Assembly: GCF_014336955.1 (NCBI RefSeq)
Contig: NZ_QRAI01000002.1
Location: 434,001 to 498,000 of the forward strand
DNA: 64,000 bases
Direction of reading: 5' to 3'
DNA from: Saccharophagus sp. K07
GTDB lineage: Bacteria; Pseudomonadota; Gammaproteobacteria; Pseudomonadales; Cellvibrionaceae
Each line of letters opens with the position of its first letter. Within the stretch, counting starts at the first letter, position 1. This document shows positions 8,786 to 17,599 of this stretch, in pieces. Made by a program: the position numbers and the translations under genes. Under the pieces are notes generated by a model. That model was given only the letters and a program-made list of their open reading frames with translations, ran no database searches and was not told where the DNA came from.

Positions 8786-9679
8786 ATGATGAATGTTCCT
8801 TTCAAACTCCGAGAGCCCAAAGGTTTAACTATCCCTAGAGGCCCTAGTTTCCAAAGGGCTCAAGCTGTTTGTAGCAGTATCGCAGGAACTGAGATTCAGT
8901 TTAGAGTGCCAAAACACTCGCCTAGACACTCAAACAATAAAGAGGTTTTCCCCGGCAAACGCTATGCATTAGATGAATTGCGATTTTCGTCGAGGTTTAA
9001 AGAAGAAGATGTTTTAAGAGGGGTCAAGGATGATTGGGAAGAAATGCTCTTCCTTTACCGTGCATGGGCATTTAATGGGCCTTGGTTTACTGGGACACTG
9101 GCGGAATTAAGATTGTCATTGTGGTTAATTAGATCTGTAAATTCCGAGCAGAAGTTTTCTTTGTTTCACCCCAGGGCAATGGAGATGACGATTGGAGATT
9201 ATTTAACGTCTCTGTACGGGCATCGTTTGAATAAAAGCAGAAATTATATTCAAGAATATATTGCGCCGATTGATTGGCAACCTCTAAATCACTTGCCTAT
9301 CAATACTGTTAGCTTGTGGGTAAAGTCTCAAGACTTCACTCCGTATCGACGAAATAATCGGATGATATTCTTTCCGGTTGCCGATGATATGTTGGTGTTA
9401 TTTAGTTTTGATCCAAGCCGTTTAAAAAATGTGCCTGATTCGGAAATGGACAATTGCGTCAGTGCCGAATCAATGTATGATTTGATGGATCAAATCATCA
9501 GTAGCATCAAAGTTGAATTGTCTCCAGAAGCGAAAGAACAACAAAAAAAGGCTTTGGAAGGCTTGGTGGATACATCTCTAGTCAAAGAATTTCCGCCCAT
9601 AAAATGGGATAAGCTCGACGAAAAAACTACGGAAGCTATATTGTTGGAGTCTAAACAGAAAAACATCCAGCAAATGTAG
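8786..9679 (+). CDS. Hypothetical protein, possibly DUF6402-like, intact copy of a tandem pair
   Basis: The protein has 297 residues, is soluble and has no signal peptide. Landmarks are 'MMNVPFKLREPKGL' at the start, a central 'YRAWAFNGPWFTG', 'FSLFHPRAMEM', a 'DWQPLNHLPIN' segment and a charged C-terminal tail ('SPEAKEQQKKALEGL'). The GPWFTG region recalls the DUF6402 family, but this is from memory and was not checked; no function is assigned. An AAGGGG Shine-Dalgarno precedes ATG 8786, and the broken copy at 9759 begins in the same way, supporting this start. The base composition is AT-richer than flanking genes, which suggests transfer. It is followed at once by an intrinsic terminator. 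Confidence 0.75.
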   Translation: MMNVPFKLREPKGLTIPRGPSFQRAQAVCSSIAGTEIQFRVPKHSPRHSNNKEVFPGKRYALDELRFSSRFKEEDVLRGVKDDWEEMLFLYRAWAFNGPWFTGTLAELRLSLWLIRSVNSEQKFSLFHPRAMEMTIGDYLTSLYGHRLNKSRNYIQEYIAPIDWQPLNHLPINTVSLWVKSQDFTPYRRNNRMIFFPVADDMLVLFSFDPSRLKNVPDSEMDNCVSAESMYDLMDQIISSIKVELSPEAKEQQKKALEGLVDTSLVKEFPPIKWDKLDEKTTEAILLESKQKNIQQM

Positions 9680-9685
9680 AAATGA

Positions 9686-9713
9686 AAGGCATCCAATAGG
9701 ATGCCTTCTTGTA
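9686..9713 (+). terminator. Intrinsic terminator after the 8786 gene
   Basis: There is a perfect 9-bp stem (AAGGCATCC / GGATGCCTT) with an AATA loop, followed by a weak T-rich run. The same stem core recurs after the paralog at 10652, so the terminator was duplicated together with the gene. Confidence 0.75.
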
Positions 9714-9758
9714 TATGCTTTCGGAATACAATGACTCCCAAATAATAAGGATGTAGCA

Positions 9759-10646
9759 GTGATTTACGTTCCTTTTCAGCTACGAGAATCCAAAACGCTG
9801 GTTATTCCAAAAGGGCCAGATTTCCAATGGGCGCGCACTATTTGGCACCACTGTCGAAGGCACTGAACTGAGTTTTAAAGTGCCCCGACATGCATCAAGG
9901 CATTCCAATAGCAAACCTATTTTTCCCAAGCGCCATTATGATCAATTACCCCTTCGGTCTTATTACAATGAGCAGGAGGCAGCTAAAGGTAAAAAGGATA
10001 TTTGGCGCGAGGCTAAAATTTTTTATCACGGTTGGGCTTTTTGCGGGCCGTGGTTTACTGGAGTGTTGTCCGAACTCCGTATGACTTTAACTTTATTTGC
10101 CCCAGTTAATTATCCTCAGAAATTTTCACTGTTCCATCCTCGTGCAATGGAAATGGTTATTGGGGATTTCCTTAGTGATACCTATGGGTATCATTTGGAT
10201 GAAACCAGGCACTATATTCAGGAGTTTAAAGCGCCAGTGAATTGGCAACCATTGGATCATTTGCCTGTAAATGCGGTGAGATTGGAGGTGGTTTCGCAAG
10301 ACTTTTCGCCTCATCGAACCATAGAGCATTTTATGTTTTTCCCTTTGTCAGATGGCTTGATGGTGCGCATCTGGTTTGAACCAAGTCGGTTAAAAAACAT
10401 TCCTCGTGAGGAAATGGATAAGCTCGTAAGTGTTAGTCCTATGCATGAATTGATGGATCAAATCATCAGTAGCATCAAAGTTGAATTATCGCCAGAAGCG
10501 AAGGAGCAACAAAAAAAGCCTTGGAAGGCTTGACAGATACATCTCTGGTCAAAGAATTTCCACCCATAAAATGGGATAAGCTCGACGAAAAAACGACGGA
10601 AACTATATTGTTGGAGTCTAAACAGAAAAGTATTCAAAAAATGTAA
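9759..10646 (+). pseudogene. Frameshifted tandem paralog of the 8786 gene
   Basis: The reading starts at GTG 9759 (V-I-Y-V-P-F-Q-L-R-E), with an AAGGA about 8 nt upstream, and parallels the 8786 protein throughout, including 'AFCGPWFTG', 'FSLFHPRAMEM' and 'NWQPLDHLPVN'. Two single-base changes break it: a +1 insertion near 9840-9850, and a -1 change near 10512-10518 just after the 'KEQQKK' codons. Read through both, it would end at TAA 10644-10646 with the same C-terminal tail. The longest remaining open stretch is 9880-10533. Either the gene is decaying or the sequence has two errors. The last 200 nt are about 90 % identical to the first copy by eye, far more than the rest. Confidence 0.8.
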
Positions 10647-10651
10647 AAAAA

Positions 10652-10677
10652 GCATCCAATAGGATGCCTTTTTTATT
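10652..10677. terminator. Bidirectional intrinsic terminator
   Basis: The stem GCATCC / GGATGC with an AATA loop is flanked by an A run on the left and a T run on the right. It can stop plus-strand transcription from the 9759 pseudogene and minus-strand transcription coming from the acetylesterase gene that ends at 10687. Confidence 0.8.
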
Positions 10678-10686
10678 CCCGCATTA

Positions 10687-13143
10687 TTAAAACACCGCCG
10701 TATAAGTCGCCGGCGCAGCAGTCGTCGTAATCACGTGGTAGCGATTAGTAGAAATAGTTTGGCCGTTGGCGTTGCGCCAGCCGACAAAATTGAAACCGGA
10801 CCTTGGACGTACTTTTAAGGTCACTGGAATGCCTTCCGGATATTGAAAACCGCGTGTCACCAAGCCTGCGTTGGGGTTGGTGGTGTTGACGGTGAGGGAG
10901 TAGGTGGGTTTCAGCGCGGCAACCAGGGGAGCCACTGCTGCATGGCCGGATTCGCGCAACCCCTCGGTCACCAAACGAGCCATTTCCACCGCGCCCATTT
11001 CCTGGAAGTGAACCTGGTCGGCGCGGCCGCTGGGGTAGTTGGGATATTCGCCCGCCGCCAGATTCATGTAATAGAAGTAGGTGGAGTATTCCTCGCCGAC
11101 GCTTTCCAGCAGGGCGGTGCTTTTGCCATCGAGGTCGACCACAGGAATACCGAGCTGTGCTCCGAGTTCGCGGGTGACGACCGGGTGTTCATGGTAGGCG
11201 GGATACACCTTGTTGCCGTCCCACGCATTGCGCACCAGGGTGGCGACAAAAATCGGCGTTGCGCCGAGTGCCTGAGTCTCGCGCGCAAAGCGGGTCAGGT
11301 AATCCTGGAAGACGCCGTTGCCGGGAGCGTAGCGATCGGGATCGGCGTTGTTGCGATCGTTGATGCCGAATTGAATAAACACAAAATCGCCCGCGCGGAT
11401 TTCTCGTTTCACGTCCGCCCAATGATCGTTGTAAAAACTTTTGGAGCTGCGACCGCTGAGGGCGCGATTGAAGACGGTGATTTTGTCGCTGCGGAAAAAT
11501 TTACCGAACACCTGACCCCAACCGATCATAGGGTAGTAACCCGAGTTGTAATCCGAGACCGTGGAATCGCCGATCAAAAATACCCGAGCCGCCGGATATT
11601 CCGTGACGTTCGAGCCGCGAAATTCCGCTGTGTAAGTCGTATTGCCCGCCGGCATAAGGACGCGATGTAGGGAATTGGTGCTGATGGAATTGCCGTTTTG
11701 CGACCAGCGCGTAAAGCTGTTGCCGTTGTTGGGCAGAGCTTTCAGCGTGACCGGCGCTCCTTCGGGCAGGGAGAGGCTGCGCGTAATAGTGCCGGTATTG
11801 GCTGGGTTGGCGGTAATTTGCAGGCTGTAACGCGGTTTTAAATTATCGGCGAGGCGCTTCAAGTCTGAGCGGGTTTGTTCGCGCAGTGCCTGGGTAATCA
11901 AACCGGCCATTTCCACTGCGCCCATTTCCTGGAAGTGGGTGCCGTCATTGGCGCCATCTGGATAGTTGGCGTATTCACCCGCCTGCAGGCCCATAAAAAT
12001 AAAGCGCGTGGCGTAGTTCTGGCCGACCGAGCGAATCAACTCAAAAGAGCGCTGGTTTAAATCCAGCAGGGCGACATTCATTTCCTGCGCGACTGCCACC
12101 ATAGCGCCGCGGTAATCGTTGCCGGATTCGGTAAAGACATTGCGCAATTGGCCGTTGTTGTAGGCGTTCATCACCATAGGCGTGACGAACACCGGAATAG
12201 CGCCTTTGTTGCGCGCTTCATTCACATACATGCGCAAGTAGGTTTGGAAATCGGCTGGTGGTGTATAGCGTTCAGCTTTGCTGAAATCGCGGTCGTTGTG
12301 TCCGAATTGAATGAGCACGTAATCGCCCGCGTTCAATTCATTCACCACGCCTTGCCAGCGGCCTTCCTGATAAAAACTGCGCGAGCTGCGTCCGCCGATC
12401 GCGCGGTTGTTAATGGCAACCGAATCGCTGTAGAAAAAGTGGTGCAGAATCTGGCCCCAGCCGGTCATGGGCGCCTGACTCGAGTTGTAGTTGGCCACGG
12501 TGGAATCGCCCACCACAAACACCCGCACATTTTCGCGCGTATTGGCCGGGCAATTGGCTTTGCTCAAGCCTGCGCCTGTAAGCGTCAGGCGATCTAGGTT
12601 GGCGACGCCATCAGCGCTGGCGGCGATCAGCTGAATCAGGTTCAAACCCGCTTTTAGCTCCAGATTAAAGGTTTGCGTCTGCCAATCGGTCCAGGCTTGT
12701 GTGGGTGGGAAGTTCAAAACCGTCTGCGGCAGATCATTTACGTTGACCTGCGCAGGTCTGTTCGCCGTGCCGGCATTCGCGTAGCGCCACACGGCCGAAT
12801 AGGTATCGCTGTTGGCCGCTTGCACAGCCCAGGTCAAACTGACGCCTTGTTGGTTATCCGTATTCGCATAACCCCGGCCGGTGTAGCCCGCGTGAATGGA
12901 TTCGATGATGCCAATGAACTCGCAAAAGCCGGTCTCGCCTTCTTCAATGGTCAAAACCGTGCTGCCAGAGGACGAGCTGGAACTCGATGAGCTTGAGCTG
13001 GAAGAGCTCGAAGAGCTGGAACTACTGGAGGAAGACGAACTAGAGGACGAGGCGCTGGAACTGCTGCTGGAGGAACCGTTCTCTCCAGTGCCTCCACAGG
13101 CCGTCAGCACCAGTAGGAGTATCCCAAGTAAGACTGTTCTCAT
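10687..13143 (-). CDS. Rhamnogalacturonan acetylesterase (CE12-type), two SGNH domains, poly-Ser linker lipoprotein
   Basis: The product has 818 residues. A lipoprotein signal ends at LTAC (Cys16). It is followed by a Ser linker of about 40 residues, a CBM35-like domain (about 65-190), an SGNH hydrolase domain (about 205-420), a bacterial repeat domain, a second SGNH domain (about 510-725) and a last repeat domain. Each SGNH domain has GDSTV, a GGRSS or SGRSS turn, FGHND or FGIND, and a final D-x-x-H (DGTH, DQVH), so both look catalytically complete. The family removes acetyl groups from the rhamnogalacturonan I backbone. ATG 13143 was chosen because it gives the lipobox and has AAGG upstream; a start at 13338 would add 65 residues unlike a signal sequence. 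Gly follows the Cys, which suits outer-membrane sorting. It is divergent from the PL11 lyase. Confidence 0.9.
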   Translation of the reverse strand: MRTVLLGILLLVLTACGGTGENGSSSSSSSASSSSSSSSSSSSSSSSSSSSSSSSSSSSGSTVLTIEEGETGFCEFIGIIESIHAGYTGRGYANTDNQQGVSLTWAVQAANSDTYSAVWRYANAGTANRPAQVNVNDLPQTVLNFPPTQAWTDWQTQTFNLELKAGLNLIQLIAASADGVANLDRLTLTGAGLSKANCPANTRENVRVFVVGDSTVANYNSSQAPMTGWGQILHHFFYSDSVAINNRAIGGRSSRSFYQEGRWQGVVNELNAGDYVLIQFGHNDRDFSKAERYTPPADFQTYLRMYVNEARNKGAIPVFVTPMVMNAYNNGQLRNVFTESGNDYRGAMVAVAQEMNVALLDLNQRSFELIRSVGQNYATRFIFMGLQAGEYANYPDGANDGTHFQEMGAVEMAGLITQALREQTRSDLKRLADNLKPRYSLQITANPANTGTITRSLSLPEGAPVTLKALPNNGNSFTRWSQNGNSISTNSLHRVLMPAGNTTYTAEFRGSNVTEYPAARVFLIGDSTVSDYNSGYYPMIGWGQVFGKFFRSDKITVFNRALSGRSSKSFYNDHWADVKREIRAGDFVFIQFGINDRNNADPDRYAPGNGVFQDYLTRFARETQALGATPIFVATLVRNAWDGNKVYPAYHEHPVVTRELGAQLGIPVVDLDGKSTALLESVGEEYSTYFYYMNLAAGEYPNYPSGRADQVHFQEMGAVEMARLVTEGLRESGHAAVAPLVAALKPTYSLTVNTTNPNAGLVTRGFQYPEGIPVTLKVRPRSGFNFVGWRNANGQTISTNRYHVITTTAAPATYTAVF
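12961..13080 (-). repeat. Poly-serine linker coding stretch (acetylesterase)
   Basis: About 40 near-consecutive Ser codons, using AGC, TCC, TCG and TCA in mixture, form a flexible linker between lipid anchor and enzyme. The mixed codons argue for selection on the protein rather than simple DNA slippage. Confidence 0.85.
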
Positions 13144-13720
13144 GTTTGACCTTTTTATTGTGTGTTTATGCAGATCCCACTGCCCAGGATACAAGCATGC
13201 AAATGGGGGCTTACAAAATACCGAATCCACCTCGAGGCCGGGACGATTCGGGTCACAAATGCAATAGGAAAGATCTGCGGCATTGCCGGGTTCAATCGGC
13301 AATTGCGCAACCTTAAAAACATTTGTGCTATGCGTCACGTTTAGTTCAGCGTTATTCGATTAATAAAAGAGACAAAAGCAACGCGTTTATCTGAGCTGAT
13401 TGGCTCAGCGTCTTGATCGCATTAACAATGCAAACAAGAACTGCTTCACGTTTAAGGGTGTTTTATTCCATGCATTGCCGCCGTGTATTGTGCAAAAAAG
13501 CGTTCTAGTTTGCCGAATTGGAAAAATTTGCCGGGTACAATAGCCCGATTATCCCATTGGTCGGGTAAACCTATTCAGCAAAAAAAATCGTCAATTTACG
13601 CTTGTTGAATAAATCGATGCTGATTTTTAAAGAAGAGAGATGGCAGTATCGCCGGGCAGATAACCTCGGCATATGTGATCACTGCAAAAAGGATCTCGAA
13701 ATAATAATCTGGGTGAACCT
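13144..13720. other. Divergent promoter region between acetylesterase and lyase genes
   Basis: The 577-bp region contains no credible gene. It has a TACAAT hexamer at 13536-13541, with TTGCCG 20 nt upstream (too far for a good promoter), and directly after it an inverted repeat CCCGA / TCGGG (13544-13565, 12-nt spacer) that could be a regulator site. Shared control of both pectin genes from here is likely but not shown. Confidence 0.4.
13544..13565. promoter_or_regulatory. Inverted repeat, possible operator
   Basis: The arms CCCGA and TCGGG are separated by 12 nt and lie 3 nt after a TACAAT hexamer in the divergent CE12/PL11 region. The arms are short, so chance is possible. Confidence 0.25.
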
Positions 13721-15694
13721 ATGTATAAAAAATTAGTGCCTCTGAGTGTCGCATTACTGATGTTAGCCGCCTGTGGCGGAACGGGAGGTGGTTCGTCCTC
13801 CTCCAGCAGCGCTTCATCAAGCAGCAGTTCTTCCTCCAGTAGTAGTTCTTCATCAAGCTCAAGTTCTTCGTCCAGCAGTTCCTCCAGCAGCTCATCATCG
13901 TCCAGCTCATCCTCCGGCAGTGTCAACGCCAAATATATGGAATGGCTGAATCGCGGGGTGGTGGCGGTAAAAGTGAACAACGGGGTGTTTGTGTCCTGGC
14001 GCTTGCTGGGTACAGATCCACAAAATGTCAGTTTTAACCTTTATCGCAATGGCACTTTGGTCAATGGAACGCCGCTGACCAATGTCACCAATTATGTCGA
14101 TACCGCTGGCAGCACTAATTCCACTTATGAAGTAAAAGCCATTATCAACGGCGTTGAGCAGGGTGCGGATGCGCCTGCATCGGTTTGGGCAGATCAATAC
14201 CTCGCCATCAACCTGAATGTTCCTGCGGGCGGCAGTACACCGGATGGTGCTTATACCTATGAAGCCAATGATGCGTCGGTGGGTGATCTGGACGGCGATG
14301 GCGAATATGAAATTATTCTGAAATGGGATCCGACCAACGCCAAAGACAGCGCGCAAAGCGGGTATACCGGCAACGTCTTATTGGATGCCTATAAATTAAA
14401 TGGCAAACATCTGTGGCGCATCGACCTGGGTCGTAACATTCGTGCGGGCGCGCATTACACTCAATTTTTGGTTTACGACTTTGATGGCGATGGCAAAGCC
14501 GAAGTAGTGGTGCAAACCGCTGATGGCACTCGCGATGCAGCGGGTACTGTGATTGGCAATGCCAATGCGGATTACCGCAACAGCTCCGGTTATATTCTGA
14601 CAGGGCCAGAATATCTCACCGTATTTAATGGTGAGACTGGGCGGATTTTGCAAACCATTGAATATCCCAATCCGCGCGGCACTGTATCCGCTTGGGGCGA
14701 TAATTACGGCAACCGTGTTGGACGTTTCCTCGCTGGCGTTGCCTATTTGGATGGTCGCCGTCCGAGCATGATTATCGCGCGCGGCTACTACGCAAAAACC
14801 ATGATTTCTGCGCTCGATTGGCGCAATGGTCAACTGACCAAGCGTTGGACCTTTAACGCAGACGACAACCAAAATCAAAATTATCGTGGCCAAGGCGCGC
14901 ACAGCTTGAGTATTGCGGATGTCGATAACGATGGCCGCCACGAAATTATTTATGGCGCCGCCACCATCGACGATAACGGCAATGGGCTCTATACAACCAA
15001 TTTGGGTCACGGTGATGCGCTGCATGTGGCGGATATCATTCCCAACCGTCCCGGTTTGGAAGTGTTTATGGTGCACGAGTGCCCATCTTGCTACGGCAAC
15101 CACGGTGTGGAAGTGCACGATGCGCGCACTGGGCAAATTCTCTATAGCGGCAATGGCAACGCCCAGGACGTTGGCCGTGGCGTAGCGGCGGATATAGATC
15201 CGCGTTATCCCGGTATGGAGGCTTGGGCATCGCGCAATGGTCTGTTTACTTCGACTGGTCAGGAGCTTTCCACCAAACCATCACAAATGAATTTCCTAAG
15301 CTGGTGGGATGGCGATTTATTGCGTGAATTGTTGGATGGCACCACGATTTATAAATGGGATTATCAGCGTGGTACTTCAACCAGCATTTTTGCTCCGAGC
15401 GGCGTATCTTCCAACAACGGTACCAAATCAACGCCGGCATTGTCTGCGGATATTCTGGGCGACTGGCGGGAAGAAGTGATTTTCCGCACGTCGGATAATC
15501 GTCAGTTGCGAATTTACACCACAACGATTCCAACCGAGCACCGCTTGTATACGCTGATGCACGATCATCAATACCGCGTTGCTATTGCGTGGCAAAATAC
15601 CGCTTACAACCAGCCACCGCACCCGAGCTTTTTCCTGGGTGAGGGTATGAGTGCTCCGCCGGTTCCGGATATCACCACGCCGCGAGCCAGGTAA
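13721..15694 (+). CDS. Rhamnogalacturonan lyase, PL11 family, poly-Ser linker lipoprotein (Rgl11A-like)
   Basis: The product has 657 residues. The lipoprotein signal ends at LAAC (Cys18), then comes a Ser linker of about 45 residues (to about 65), an N-terminal beta domain starting 'YMEWLNRGVVAVKV' (about 68-160) and an eight-bladed-propeller-type catalytic region (about 165-655). Repeated 'DLDGDGEYE', 'DFDGDGKAE' and 'DVDNDGRHE' segments are the calcium-binding loops typical of PL11. The family cuts the rhamnose-galacturonate backbone of rhamnogalacturonan I by beta-elimination. The protein is complete and similar in plan to the Rgl11A enzyme of Cellvibrio. Its partner, the divergent acetylesterase, would deacetylate the same polymer first. 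Outer-membrane attachment facing outward is inferred from the lipobox and linker. Confidence 0.93.
   Translation: MYKKLVPLSVALLMLAACGGTGGGSSSSSSASSSSSSSSSSSSSSSSSSSSSSSSSSSSSSSSSSGSVNAKYMEWLNRGVVAVKVNNGVFVSWRLLGTDPQNVSFNLYRNGTLVNGTPLTNVTNYVDTAGSTNSTYEVKAIINGVEQGADAPASVWADQYLAINLNVPAGGSTPDGAYTYEANDASVGDLDGDGEYEIILKWDPTNAKDSAQSGYTGNVLLDAYKLNGKHLWRIDLGRNIRAGAHYTQFLVYDFDGDGKAEVVVQTADGTRDAAGTVIGNANADYRNSSGYILTGPEYLTVFNGETGRILQTIEYPNPRGTVSAWGDNYGNRVGRFLAGVAYLDGRRPSMIIARGYYAKTMISALDWRNGQLTKRWTFNADDNQNQNYRGQGAHSLSIADVDNDGRHEIIYGAATIDDNGNGLYTTNLGHGDALHVADIIPNRPGLEVFMVHECPSCYGNHGVEVHDARTGQILYSGNGNAQDVGRGVAADIDPRYPGMEAWASRNGLFTSTGQELSTKPSQMNFLSWWDGDLLRELLDGTTIYKWDYQRGTSTSIFAPSGVSSNNGTKSTPALSADILGDWREEVIFRTSDNRQLRIYTTTIPTEHRLYTLMHDHQYRVAIAWQNTAYNQPPHPSFFLGEGMSAPPVPDITTPRAR
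13790..13919 (+). repeat. Poly-serine linker coding stretch (lyase)
   Basis: About 45 codons, nearly all Ser with mixed codons, lie between the lipid anchor and the N-terminal domain. A matching linker is in the divergent acetylesterase. Confidence 0.85.
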
Positions 15695-15715
15695 GTTGCA
15701 CTAAGAGATTTAATA

Positions 15716-15739
15716 AGCCGGTGTTACGCCGGCTTTTTC
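15716..15739 (+). terminator. Intrinsic terminator after the PL11 lyase
   Basis: The stem AGCCGG / CCGGCT with a 7-nt loop is followed by five T residues, 22 nt after the lyase stop codon. Confidence 0.85.
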
Positions 15740-15760
15740 TTTTTCAGGAGAGAGAAGTTT

Positions 15761-16075
15761 TTGTTTGTTGTAATTTTCCGCGCGCGCATCAAGCAGCTTG
15801 ACGAAGAATATTCCACAACCGCTGCGCGCCTGCGCGAGCTGGCGTTAACGGAATTTGGTTGTGTTGAATTTTATTCGGTGAGTGAAGGGCCAGAGGAAGT
15901 GACGCTTTCCTATTGGCCAACGGAAGAGCATATACGTTTATGGAAATCGCACCCGGAGCATAGTGCCGCGCAAAAACTGGGTGCGGAAAAATGGTACGAA
16001 TCCTATTCGGTACAAATTGCGGAAATTAAGCGGGAATATGCCCGTTTAGCGAATCACCAAGGGAATTTTATTTAA
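15761..16075 (+). CDS. ABM-domain (antibiotic biosynthesis monooxygenase-like) protein
   Basis: The protein has 104 residues and the ferredoxin-like fold pattern of ABM proteins: '[10 protein letters not shown]' first strand, '[17 protein letters not shown]', and '[21 protein letters not shown]'. Such proteins are small dimeric oxygenases or of unknown role; the E-W/H spacing fits the YczJ-type members. The start is TTG 15761, supported by AGGAGA about 10 nt upstream, and there is no ATG alternative that keeps the first strand. The gene lies just after the lyase terminator, so it has its own transcript. Its 3' end overlaps the 3' end of convergent cheB by 30 nt. The substrate is unknown. Confidence 0.75.
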   Translation: MFVVIFRARIKQLDEEYSTTAARLRELALTEFGCVEFYSVSEGPEEVTLSYWPTEEHIRLWKSHPEHSAAQKLGAEKWYESYSVQIAEIKREYARLANHQGNFI

Positions 16076-17110
16076 CGGCAATATTTCCTGGGCTGCACCG
16101 TGGTTGATGGCCTCCTTGGGCATGCCAAAAACAACGGATGTGGCTTCGTCCTGGGCAATGGTTCTGGCGCCAGCTTGGCGCATTTCCAGCAGACCGCGGG
16201 CGCCGTCGTCGCCCATGCCGGTCATAATAATGCCGATGGCATTTTTTCCCGCAAAACGTGCGACAGAACGAAATAACACATCGACTGAAGGACGATGGCG
16301 ATTGACCAGCGGCCCGTCGAGGACTTCGACATAATAATAGGCGCCGCTGCGTTTGAGCTGCATATGTTTGCCGCCCGGGGCGATCAACGCCAGGCCGGGA
16401 ATAACCCGGTCATTATTTTTCGCTTCGCGAACTTCAATCTGAGAGAGTTTATTAAGCCGATCGGCAAAAGACGCAGTGTATTTTTCTGGCATATGTTGCA
16501 CGATAACAATGCCGGGGCACACGCGAGGCAAGGGAACCAACACAGTTTCCAAAGCTTGAGTTCCACCAGTGGACGTGCCTATAGCGACGATTTTTTCCGT
16601 GGTTTGTGCCATGGCACCTGGAGGTGCGCCTAGCGGGATCACATCGGCCGAATTCTTTTTCGGCGGATGGAGAATGTCGGAAGTCAGATGTGTGCGTTTT
16701 ACTCTTGCGTTGGCGGCAGCACGAATCGCCATAATCAAATGATCGGTCGATTCTTCAAAAAAATCGCGCAGACCCATTTTAGGTTTGGTGATGATTTCTA
16801 CCGCTCCCAGGGCGAGCGCCTGCATGGTAGTTTCCGCGCCTTTTTCCGTCAGTGAAGAGCAAATGACAACGGGAGTAGGGCGCTCGGACATAATTTTTTT
16901 TAAGAAGGTTATGCCGTCCATACGTGGCATTTCCACATCCAGGACAATGACGTCCGGCCATTCTTTATTTAATTTGTCTATGGCGAATATGGGATCGGAA
17001 GCCGACCCGATCACTTCAATGTCGGGCTGAGACTGCAAAATTTTCATCAATACCTGACGTACAACTGCGGAGTCGTCCACCAATAACACTTTGATTTTTT
17101 TTAAAGACAC
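16046..17110 (-). CDS. cheB: Chemotaxis protein-glutamate methylesterase/glutaminase CheB
   Basis: The protein has 354 residues, the normal length. The receiver domain occupies about 1-125, with the phosphoacceptor Asp58 in '[13 protein letters not shown]'. The methylesterase domain follows (about 172-350), with the catalytic triad Ser180 (GTSTGG), His206 (VQHMPEK) and Asp302 (GMGDDGA). It removes methyl groups from receptor glutamates and deamidates glutamines when phosphorylated by CheA. It starts with GTG 17110 directly after the cheD stop and is the last gene of the cluster. The 3' end overlaps the ABM gene on the other strand by 30 nt. Confidence 0.97.
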   Translation of the reverse strand: MSLKKIKVLLVDDSAVVRQVLMKILQSQPDIEVIGSASDPIFAIDKLNKEWPDVIVLDVEMPRMDGITFLKKIMSERPTPVVICSSLTEKGAETTMQALALGAVEIITKPKMGLRDFFEESTDHLIMAIRAAANARVKRTHLTSDILHPPKKNSADVIPLGAPPGAMAQTTEKIVAIGTSTGGTQALETVLVPLPRVCPGIVIVQHMPEKYTASFADRLNKLSQIEVREAKNNDRVIPGLALIAPGGKHMQLKRSGAYYYVEVLDGPLVNRHRPSVDVLFRSVARFAGKNAIGIIMTGMGDDGARGLLEMRQAGARTIAQDEATSVVFGMPKEAINHGAAQEILPLNKIPLVIR

Positions 17111-17599
17111 CTAGTTGACCTCTCTAATAGGCTGGTGGCGGACCCACACATTGCCGCTCCATACTTCAAAAATAACATTGCGGTGTCCACTGGCGCCGAC
17201 ATTTTCCGATATGGGTTTCATGTTGTACTGGTCTAAGAACTGTCGCGCAGCCTGGATATTGCGGCGCGAAATACTCTCCCCCCGGGACGGGCGGCCGGGA
17301 AACATATCACCGCCGCCAAATAATTTGATTTGATAGTCGCCGGGATGGGTTTTATGAAGCCGGACTTGCTTCAACAACAATTCCAATACTTCATCGGCAT
17401 ATTTACCATGAAATTCGTCGCCGCGTTGTGCGCGTTGCGGCAGCATAAAATGGCACATGCCACCTATGCGCTTCCATGGATGCCATAGGGTTATGGAAAC
17501 GCAGGAGCCTAAAATTGTACGAATGCGCGTCGACTCATCACCAAAGTAGTAATCACCTGGCTGAAGGAAAATGTCGATGACTCCATCTGGCGCTTTCAT
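17111..17599 (-). CDS. cheD: Chemoreceptor glutamine deamidase CheD
   Basis: The protein has 162 residues. The catalytic Cys33 lies in 'LGSCVSITLWHP' and His50 in 'GGMCHFMLP', the two landmarks of the family; 'FGGGDMF' follows later. CheD deamidates receptor glutamines and in some species interacts with CheC or CheY phosphatases; no cheC was seen here. The ATG overlaps the cheR stop by 4 nt, and the stop codon touches the cheB GTG, so cheR-cheD-cheB are coupled. Confidence 0.96.
   Translation of the reverse strand: MKAPDGVIDIFLQPGDYYFGDESTRIRTILGSCVSITLWHPWKRIGGMCHFMLPQRAQRGDEFHGKYADEVLELLLKQVRLHKTHPGDYQIKLFGGGDMFPGRPSRGESISRRNIQAARQFLDQYNMKPISENVGASGHRNVIFEVWSGNVWVRHQPIREVN

Noticed and set aside
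12896-13267. Plus-strand frame rich in Glu, Leu and Asp opposite the acetylesterase linker
   Set aside because: It is the antisense reading of poly-serine codons; no ribosome-binding site or family resemblance.
13627-13980. Minus-strand acidic Leu/Glu/Asp frame opposite the PL11 linker
   Set aside because: Same artefact: antisense of the poly-serine linker of the lyase.
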